Assembly (NCBI GenBank): GCA_903903935.1
Contig: CAIVAX010000335.1
Coordinates: 1 to 5,009 of the forward strand
Direction of reading: 5' to 3'
Length of the DNA: 5,009 nucleotides
Source: an uncultured Hyphomicrobiales bacterium
Lineage (GTDB): Bacteria > Pseudomonadota > Alphaproteobacteria > Rhizobiales > Beijerinckiaceae
The position numbers and the translations under genes were made by a program. The notes beneath the pieces are model-generated. The model was not told where the DNA came from, made no database searches, and worked only from the letters and a program-made list of their open reading frames with translations. The number at the start of each line of letters is the position of its first letter. Position 1 is the first letter of the stretch. Positions 1 through 4,484 of this stretch are shown here, one piece after another.

Positions 1-744
1 AATTATAATGACATGATGCTGGTCGCCCCGCTGCTCTCCACTGCGGCAGCCAAATTTGATCCGCGACAGTTTGGCTGGCTGGGCTCCTTTGCCTCGCGGC
101 CCACTCCGGTGATTTTCGTCCGCAGCGATTCACCGGCCACCACAATGCAAGAGGCCCGCGAAAAGGTCGATCTCATCGCAGCCACAGGACCTGATGCAAC
201 CTCATCTTATGCGCTGATGTCGAATGATCTGTTTGGCACCAAGTTCAAAGTGATCATGGGTTATAAGGGCGGCTCCTCCGACATGAACCTCGCCATTGAG
301 CGCGGCGAGGCACATGGTCGTGCAAGCTGGGATTGGTTTGCCCTTAATCATGACAAGCCCGACTGGGTAAAAAAAGACTTCGTCAAAGTGCTTGTGCAGC
401 TCTCCCTTGAGCGCAATCCCGACCCGGCCTTGAAGACTATTCCCTATGCCCTTGAGCTGGCCAAAAGCGAAGAAGAGAAAATGATTCTTGAACTCGTGCT
501 GGGCACGGGCAAGTTTCTGCGCGCTTATTCTGTTCCTCCGGGCGTGCCCCCAGCCCGGCTTGAGGCACTGCGCAAAGCCTTTAAAGAAACCACCAATGAT
601 CCAGCCTTTATTACCGAGCTCGTATCGGTCTATCCCCCCGGTCTGGATTATCAAACGCCCGGTCAGATCGAAGCCTTTATGGCCAAGGTCTATACATTCC
701 CCAAAAATGTGATCGAACGCAGTGCCAAATATGTTGGCGAATAG
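1..744 (+). CDS. TctC/Bug-family tripartite tricarboxylate transporter substrate-binding protein, 5'-truncated
   Basis: The reading frame is open from the first base, giving 247 visible residues and ending at TAG 742-744. The gene starts off the left edge, so the ATG at 13 is not taken as its start. Alignment by eye to the second binding protein of this window (3270-4310) anchors on FDPRQFGWLG against FDARKYTWLG and suggests about 94 N-terminal residues are missing, including the signal peptide. Other shared blocks are FKVIMGY/FKIVSGY, MNLAIERGE/LNVAIERNE and the C-terminal PPGVPPARLEALRKAF, a typical late motif of this family. Family members are periplasmic proteins that bind carboxylates or related organic solutes, either for a TctAB permease or as orphan sensors. 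No membrane subunits are visible here. A strong hairpin follows the stop, and the next gene on the same strand is a Rieske oxygenase. The family call is secure; the ligand is unknown. Confidence 0.9.
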   Translation, partial: NYNDMMLVAPLLSTAAAKFDPRQFGWLGSFASRPTPVIFVRSDSPATTMQEAREKVDLIAATGPDATSSYALMSNDLFGTKFKVIMGYKGGSSDMNLAIERGEAHGRASWDWFALNHDKPDWVKKDFVKVLVQLSLERNPDPALKTIPYALELAKSEEEKMILELVLGTGKFLRAYSVPPGVPPARLEALRKAFKETTNDPAFITELVSVYPPGLDYQTPGQIEAFMAKVYTFPKNVIERSAKYVGE

Positions 745-745
745 G

Positions 746-794
746 CTGAGACCTTTGGCCTCAAACAGGAAGATTGAGGCCAAACCCATCTCAG
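746..794 (+). terminator. Strong two-part hairpin after binding-protein gene 1 (terminator or mRNA-processing/stabilising stem)
   Basis: Immediately after the TAG stop there is a perfect 11-bp inverted repeat, TTTGGCCTCAA (754-764) and TTGAGGCCAAA (774-784), with a 9-base loop. Outside it, CTGAGA (746-751) pairs with TCTCAG (789-794), with 2 and 4 unpaired bases between the two stems. This is a very stable structure for a gap of this size. A clean U-run is missing: the sequence after it is GTTAATGC. It may therefore be an imperfect intrinsic terminator, or a stem that protects or separates the upstream message from the downstream Rieske gene. The stem is seen directly; the function is inferred. 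Confidence 0.6.
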
Positions 795-802
795 GTTAAT
801 GC

Positions 803-812
803 TTTGTACAAG
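803..812 (+). promoter_or_regulatory. Candidate operator TTTGTACAAG upstream of the Rieske oxygenase
   Basis: This 10-mer contains the perfect 8-bp palindrome TTGTACAA (804-811). It lies about 50 bases before the oxygenase start and just after the hairpin. The same 10-mer occurs once more in the window, on the minus strand at 4436-4445 upstream of the second binding-protein operon. The TTGT-ACAA half-site arrangement resembles the TNGT...ACNA pattern known for FadR-subfamily GntR regulators. Regulator identity is only an inference, since no regulator gene is in view. Confidence 0.35.
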
Positions 813-816
813 ACCA

Positions 817-836
817 AACCGGACCTCGTGTCGGTT
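817..836 (+). other. Small leader hairpin before the Rieske gene
   Basis: AACCG (817-821) pairs with CGGTT (832-836). With G822 bulged, AC (823-824) also pairs with GT (830-831), closing a 5-base loop. The stem ends 10 bases before the AGGAG ribosome binding site. It may be part of the 5' untranslated leader or an operator half-site pair. It is short and could be chance. Confidence 0.25.
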
Positions 837-846
837 ATATCAAATC

Positions 847-851
847 AGGAG
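847..851 (+). promoter_or_regulatory. Ribosome binding site of the Rieske oxygenase
   Basis: AGGAG is followed by 9 bases and then ATG at 861. It fixes the start of the oxygenase at MLTQAMNERL, which matches the usual N-terminal length before the Rieske domain in this family. Confidence 0.75.
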
Positions 852-860
852 TGACGCCCG

Positions 861-2228
861 ATGCTGACCCAAGCCATGAATGAACGCCTGACACGCGTGG
901 GGCCTGGAACACCCGGCGGTGAATTGATGCGCCGCTATTGGATTCCTTTTGCAGCTGTGGCGCAATTGGATGAAAATCCTGTTCGCAAAGTTCGTCTCTT
1001 AGGAGAGGACCTCACCCTCTATCGCGATAAGAGCGGCGCTCTGGGACTGATTGGTGATCGTTGCCTGCATCGGCTTGTCGATATGAAATATGGCATTCCC
1101 GACACCAATGGTTTGCGCTGCCCCTATCACGGCTGGCTCTATGGTGAGAGCGGCGCGTGTTTGGATCGCCCGATGGAATCCAATCGCAGTCAGTTCAATC
1201 AGAAGATCAAAGCCTATCCCGTCAAGGAATTGGGCGGCTTGATCTTCGCCTATATGGGTCCTCTGCCAGCCCCCGCCCTGCCCAAATGGGATTTGTTTGT
1301 CTGGCCCAATTCGATAAGGCAAATCGGCTTCAACATCATTGATTGCAATTGGCTGCAATGCCAAGAGAACACCGGCGATCCCACGCATAGCGTGTGGACG
1401 CATGGCCATTTGTTTCGTTATCAACTTGAGCGTCAAGGCACGCTGGATGAGCGCGCCAAAAGCATGATCCATACATTGCATAATCGCAGCAAATGGGGCG
1501 ATGGCATTAAAGAGGTCTATGCCAAGCCCACCGACTATGGCTTTGAAAAGGGCATTGTCTATTCCAAGGAATTAGGTGCTGAGAAGGATTGGACTCGGCG
1601 CCATTCCACTGTGATGTTCCCCTTTTACACGCAAACCGGTTCAGCCGGTTCTCCGCGCAGTGAGTTTCAAATCCGCGTGCCGATTGACGACACACATACG
1701 CTGCACATTTGCTATCAATGCTATTCTGGTCCCTATGGTGTGGAAGCGCCCGCTCAGGACGGCGTACCCTATTACGAACCGCCCACAGTTAATGAAAAGG
1801 GCGAACCCATTCTCGATTATGTTCTGGCGCAAGATGCCATTGTGTGGGTGGCGCAAGGCCCCGTCACCGATCGCTCGCAAGAAATGCTCGGGCGCACAGA
1901 TGTGCCTATTGTGCTGCTTCGTCGGCAATTGGATGAACAGATTGCGCGGGTCGAGGCCGGACTAGATCCGATGAATGTCTTCCGCGACGAACACGACATC
2001 CTGCATGGCAATGGCAAATCCCCCAAGGACACATGGGGCTCACCCGATTGGGCGAAGAAGAAATTGTTTGTGAGCCAAGGCTATCGGCAAATGTATCACA
2101 AAGGCTTTGCCCTCGATGATGCCGATCGCTATGGCCCGGCCCTTGATCTGGTCAAGGAATTACATCGCCGCGTGGAAGACTATGAACTCGCGGCCAATCA
2201 AGAAACAGCCGACAGTCCAGCCGAATAG
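861..2228 (+). CDS. Rieske [2Fe-2S] aromatic ring-hydroxylating oxygenase, alpha subunit (phthalate 4,5-dioxygenase-like)
   Basis: This complete 455-residue protein has a length typical of phthalate-dioxygenase-like oxygenase subunits. The Rieske cluster motif C-X-H-X16-C-X2-H is intact: C68, H70, C87 and H90 in RCLHR and RCPYHGW. The catalytic domain carries D173-X2-H176-X4-H181 in the NTGDPTHSVWTH segment. By family knowledge the Asp bridges electron transfer between neighbouring subunits, and the two His bind the mononuclear iron. The third, carboxylate ligand is probably D347 in LGRTD, just after the conserved GPVTDRSQE stretch (residues 333-341), but that assignment is inferred. Such enzymes are cytoplasmic and use O2 and electrons from a separate reductase to dihydroxylate, hydroxylate or demethylate aromatic compounds. 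No reductase or ferredoxin gene is present here, so electrons must come from elsewhere. The gene is preceded by AGGAG and converges with the aldo/keto reductase 11 bases downstream. The substrate cannot be assigned; a demethylase or monooxygenase role is equally possible. Confidence 0.92.
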   Translation: MLTQAMNERLTRVGPGTPGGELMRRYWIPFAAVAQLDENPVRKVRLLGEDLTLYRDKSGALGLIGDRCLHRLVDMKYGIPDTNGLRCPYHGWLYGESGACLDRPMESNRSQFNQKIKAYPVKELGGLIFAYMGPLPAPALPKWDLFVWPNSIRQIGFNIIDCNWLQCQENTGDPTHSVWTHGHLFRYQLERQGTLDERAKSMIHTLHNRSKWGDGIKEVYAKPTDYGFEKGIVYSKELGAEKDWTRRHSTVMFPFYTQTGSAGSPRSEFQIRVPIDDTHTLHICYQCYSGPYGVEAPAQDGVPYYEPPTVNEKGEPILDYVLAQDAIVWVAQGPVTDRSQEMLGRTDVPIVLLRRQLDEQIARVEAGLDPMNVFRDEHDILHGNGKSPKDTWGSPDWAKKKLFVSQGYRQMYHKGFALDDADRYGPALDLVKELHRRVEDYELAANQETADSPAE

Positions 2229-2239
2229 CTGTTCTCGAT

Positions 2240-3259
2240 TTAATCGCGAAAATCACGCGCCCACAGCGCGTGAACTTGCGCCATAAGATCGCTTGAAAAA
2301 GGCGCAAGATCGGGCACGCGCGCGATTTCTTCCAATTGTTCGAGGGACGAAAATCCGCCCAAAGCCGTTGTGACACCCTCATGCATGAGAATGAAACGAT
2401 AAGCAGCCTGCGCCAGAGAGAGGCCGCTCTGACGTGATAGAAATTGCAATTTGCCTGCCGCCAGCCTCTGCCGGTTCACGGCAGCTTGCGCAGGATCAGG
2501 AGATTTGCGCGCCAGTGGATGGCGATCAAGACCTGCCAGAGCATCATCGGTCAAAAACCCACCCGCGAGCGGCGAATAAACCGATCCCCCAACACCGGCA
2601 TGATGGGCTGCATTGAGCACGCCACCATAATCCTTACCCGTAAATCCTGGGCCTGGATCATAACCAGCAGTTGGATTGAGCAATGTGAAGGGCACATTGA
2701 TCAGACCCCACACGCCCAGATCAAGCAATTGACGCACATAAACGCCATCATTGCCGCGACAGATAAATCCAATGTGGCGCGCTAGACCTTTCTCAAGACA
2801 AAGCCGCGCGCCATCCAAAGCGCCGCCGGGAGAGAGAAAATGCTCAATCCCCAATTGCGCATAATATGTCCCCTCCATCATGGGACCGGGATGGATCGGG
2901 CCATTATGAATTTGCAGGACATCGAGATAATCAACGCCCAAGCGCTTTAAACTCGCCTGTGTGGAGCGCACGACATGGCCTGCTAGATCATCCAGATTTT
3001 CGGCGCGGATCTCAACTTTAGAATTTAAGATCGGCCTCACCTTGATCTCTGCAAGGACGCGCCCAAGATTTTCTTCGGCCCGTCCATCGCCATAATCAGG
3101 TGAATTATCAAAATAGGTGAGACCAAGTTCGAGCGCACGAGAGACAATTCTCACCTGTTCGGACAAGCTGCCACGCACCATTAATCCAGCATTGCCACCA
3201 CAACCAAAAGCGATTTCAGATAGACTGAGATCGCTCGATCCCATGCGCCGATATTTCAC
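2240..3259 (-). CDS. Aldo/keto reductase (NAD(P)H-dependent oxidoreductase)
   Basis: The GTG start at 3259 gives 339 residues and an N-terminus (M)KYRRMGSSDLSLSEIAFGCG that matches the usual M-x-Y-R-x-L-G-x-S opening of the family. GAGG lies 5 bases before it. An ATG six codons in (3244) is possible but would cut this conserved strand. A start as far up as 3400 would add sequence that only shadows the binding-protein gene. The catalytic tetrad is complete: D51 in FDNSPDYG, Y56, K81 in NSKVEI and H118 in QIHN. Late motifs include YSPLAGG (228-234) and the cofactor-side TTALGGFSSLEQLEE region (297-311). These cytoplasmic TIM-barrel enzymes interconvert carbonyls and alcohols with NAD(P)H. The GLMVRG and SPDYGDGRAEENLG segments resemble the aldose/galactose-dehydrogenase-like branch, but the substrate is not readable. 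It sits 10 bases after the binding-protein stop, so the two are very likely co-transcribed and translationally coupled. Confidence 0.9.
   Translation of the reverse strand: MKYRRMGSSDLSLSEIAFGCGGNAGLMVRGSLSEQVRIVSRALELGLTYFDNSPDYGDGRAEENLGRVLAEIKVRPILNSKVEIRAENLDDLAGHVVRSTQASLKRLGVDYLDVLQIHNGPIHPGPMMEGTYYAQLGIEHFLSPGGALDGARLCLEKGLARHIGFICRGNDGVYVRQLLDLGVWGLINVPFTLLNPTAGYDPGPGFTGKDYGGVLNAAHHAGVGGSVYSPLAGGFLTDDALAGLDRHPLARKSPDPAQAAVNRQRLAAGKLQFLSRQSGLSLAQAAYRFILMHEGVTTALGGFSSLEQLEEIARVPDLAPFSSDLMAQVHALWARDFRD
2254..2272. terminator. GC-rich hairpin at the convergent gene junction
   Basis: CACGCGC (2254-2260) and GCGCGTG (2266-2272) form a perfect 7-bp stem with a 5-base loop. It starts 26 bases after the oxygenase stop and lies inside the last codons of the aldo/keto reductase. 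Read on the minus strand it is followed by ATTTTCGCG, a short T-run; read on the plus strand it has no T-run. It could stop read-through from the oxygenase side or protect 3' ends. A fully efficient stop at the minus-strand T-run would remove the reductase stop codon, so a strict terminator role for that operon is doubtful. Confidence 0.35.
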
Positions 3260-3264
3260 CTGAG

Positions 3265-3268
3265 CCTC
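3265..3268 (-). promoter_or_regulatory. Ribosome binding site deciding the GTG start of the aldo/keto reductase
   Basis: On the minus strand GAGG is followed by 5 bases and then GTG at 3259. The site begins only one base after the TGA stop (3270-3272) of the upstream binding protein. This supports the GTG start and suggests coupled translation. Confidence 0.55.
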
Positions 3269-3269
3269 A

Positions 3270-4310
3270 TCAATTGCCGCTTGATTGCAGTTTACGGATT
3301 TCGTCTTTGAGATCCTCGGGCGCTTTGGCCAATCGATCCAGCATATCCAATGCCTCATCTGCACCCACGGGGCTGATGTCGATCCGCAACTTTTCGGCAT
3401 CTGCCAAAAATTCTTTATCCTTGGTCATGTCCAAAAAGGCTTTCTGCAAAGCCTTGGCGCGATCAGCAGGAACACCCGGCGGGCCCACAACAGGACGGGA
3501 GAGAATATAGGGAATCTCGGCAAGTTCGATCAATTGACGCGAAACCTCATCCTTAGCAAGTTCGCGAGCCGTGGGCACATCTGGAAACTGAGCCAGACGT
3601 GTGGCCCGGGCAAATTGCAACAGCGGGCGCATATTGCTATCCGGCTTCATCCAAGCAGGCTGCGTGGAGGCAACGGCAGATTGACCGATAAAGCGGCCCT
3701 CAATCTCATTGCGTTCAATCGCCACATTCAAACCATTGCTGCCGGGATATCCAGAGACAATCTTGAAATTGAGGCCAATGGTTTTGCGCATCAGCATGGC
3801 CACATCTGTATCAGTTGAGCCTTCGGATGTGCCGCCCAGAATAATGTCTGGACCACCGGGGCGGCGCGCCTCATCAAGCGATTTGGCTTTGGCATCCTTG
3901 CGCACCCATAGCATATAGGCATCATCCTGCGCGCTGGTGGGCGAGCCAAGCCATGTATATTTGCGCGCATCAAATTGCACATTGGCATTGCCACCCAGCA
4001 CGCCCATCAAGGGCATGTTGCGGGCAAAGGTCGCCAATGCCGTGCCATCCTTGGGGGCGGCCACATAAATATGATTGGCGGCGCGCAGACTGCCAGCCCC
4101 TGGCATATTTTGCACAATCACGCCGGGATGGCCGGGCATGAATTTGCCAAAATGGCGCGAGATCAGCCGCGCATAGACATCATATCCCCCGCCTGCATCA
4201 TAGCCCACGATGATCTGAATCTGCTTGCCCTTATAAAAATCCTCAACCGGATCAGCCATGGCCATGGTCGCAACACAGGCAGCGCCCAATCCAAATAGAA
4301 AAGCTTTCAT
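3270..4310 (-). CDS. TctC/Bug-like periplasmic substrate-binding protein with signal peptide
   Basis: This complete protein has 346 residues from the ATG at 4310, which follows GGAGG by 8 bases. Residues 1-19 form a signal peptide: a Lys at position 2, a hydrophobic FLFGLGAACVA core and an AMA cleavage site before D20. Mature landmarks are QIQIIVGYDAGGGYDVYAR (30-48), the ligand-loop region QNMPGAGSLRAANHIY (67-82), APKDG (85-89), YTWLGS (118-123) and the C-terminal VGPPGVPADRAKALQKAF (275-292). Classical Bug proteins usually carry a PxGGxxDxxAR motif in the first segment. GGGYDVYAR is a variant shared by a divergent subset, so the ligand class may differ from tricarboxylates. It should act in the periplasm, delivering a solute to a TctAB-type carrier encoded elsewhere or serving as a sensor. 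It is a divergent paralogue of the truncated gene at 1-744 and the first gene of an operon with the aldo/keto reductase. The upstream extension to 4418 has no ribosome binding site and would bury the signal peptide. Confidence 0.92.
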   Translation of the reverse strand: MKAFLFGLGAACVATMAMADPVEDFYKGKQIQIIVGYDAGGGYDVYARLISRHFGKFMPGHPGVIVQNMPGAGSLRAANHIYVAAPKDGTALATFARNMPLMGVLGGNANVQFDARKYTWLGSPTSAQDDAYMLWVRKDAKAKSLDEARRPGGPDIILGGTSEGSTDTDVAMLMRKTIGLNFKIVSGYPGSNGLNVAIERNEIEGRFIGQSAVASTQPAWMKPDSNMRPLLQFARATRLAQFPDVPTARELAKDEVSRQLIELAEIPYILSRPVVGPPGVPADRAKALQKAFLDMTKDKEFLADAEKLRIDISPVGADEALDMLDRLAKAPEDLKDEIRKLQSSGN

Positions 4311-4318
4311 GTCATGAT

Positions 4319-4323
4319 CCTCC
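4319..4323 (-). promoter_or_regulatory. Ribosome binding site of the second binding protein
   Basis: GGAGG on the minus strand lies 8 bases before the ATG at 4310. It favours this start over the in-frame ATG at 4418 and agrees with the signal peptide beginning exactly at 4310. Confidence 0.75.
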
Positions 4324-4413
4324 CGATCAAACCTTGGCGCAATGTTCAAATCCTGCGCCTTGTGTCCGATATCTCCACACCCAGAGTGAAGGCTATCGTC
4401 TCCTTGGATCAGC

Positions 4414-4430
4414 TGCAAGCTGGCCTTGCA
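4414..4430. promoter_or_regulatory. 17-bp inverted repeat in the divergent intergenic region, candidate operator
   Basis: TGCAAG (4414-4419) and CTTGCA (4425-4430) are perfect 6-bp arms around a 5-base spacer. The repeat lies about 104 bases upstream of the binding-protein ATG and about 55 bases upstream of the ABC-F GTG, with the TTGTACAA palindrome only 6 bases away. Size and symmetry suit a dimeric repressor or activator. The bound protein is unknown, and a chance origin cannot be excluded. Confidence 0.35.
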
Positions 4431-4451
4431 AAACCCTTGTACAAACCCTTG
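4431..4451 (+). repeat. Tandem 9-bp direct repeat AAACCCTTG
   Basis: AAACCCTTG occurs at 4431-4439 and again at 4443-4451, separated by TAC, so the period is 12 bases. The junction of the two copies creates the TTGTACAA palindrome. The repeat lies in the divergent promoter region. If the ABC-F frame were translated further upstream, it would encode the peptide repeat KPLYKPLP. Confidence 0.6.
4436..4445 (-). promoter_or_regulatory. Second copy of candidate operator TTTGTACAAG
   Basis: Read on the minus strand this is identical over 10 bases to the site at 803-812 and contains the same palindrome TTGTACAA (4437-4444). It lies 125 bases before the binding-protein ATG and 39 bases before the ABC-F GTG. 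In both places the 10-mer points in the direction of the catabolic gene downstream. Co-regulation is inferred from the match; no bound protein is known. Confidence 0.35.
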
Positions 4452-4484
4452 CCATTTGGCGCGTCAGGGCTCAAAAGCACTCCC

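Noticed and set aside
202..789. Long minus-strand open frame of 195 codons opposite binding protein 1
   Set aside because: It is antisense to a clearly conserved TctC/Bug gene, has no recognisable domain and no plausible context; it is a coding shadow.
804..841. Sigma-70 type promoter before the oxygenase (TTGTAC and TATATC)
   Set aside because: TATATC at 836-841 is 26 bases from TTGTAC, too far for a standard promoter, and no better -35 box lies at 17 bases.
999..1481. Minus-strand open frame of 160 codons opposite the Rieske gene
   Set aside because: It lies fully antisense to the Rieske motif region and shows no family features.
2236..2246. Near-palindrome CGATTTAATCG between the convergent genes
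   Set aside because: The arms are separated by a single base, so it cannot fold into a hairpin, and it is AT-rich and short.
3260..3400. N-terminal extension of the aldo/keto reductase to the ATG at 3400
   Set aside because: It would overlap the end of binding protein 2 by more than 120 bases, and the added residues do not resemble any reductase N-terminus.
3285..3818. Plus-strand open frame of 177 codons opposite binding protein 2
   Set aside because: It is antisense to a complete conserved gene with signal peptide and ribosome binding site; no domain is recognised.
4311..4418. N-terminal extension of binding protein 2 to the ATG at 4418
   Set aside because: It would place 36 polar residues before a good signal peptide, and the GGAGG site supports the start at 4310.
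4385..4430. Promoter for the binding-protein operon (TTGCAG, 17 bases, TAGCCT on the minus strand)
   Set aside because: The spacing is right but the -10 box matches the consensus poorly, so no promoter was called.
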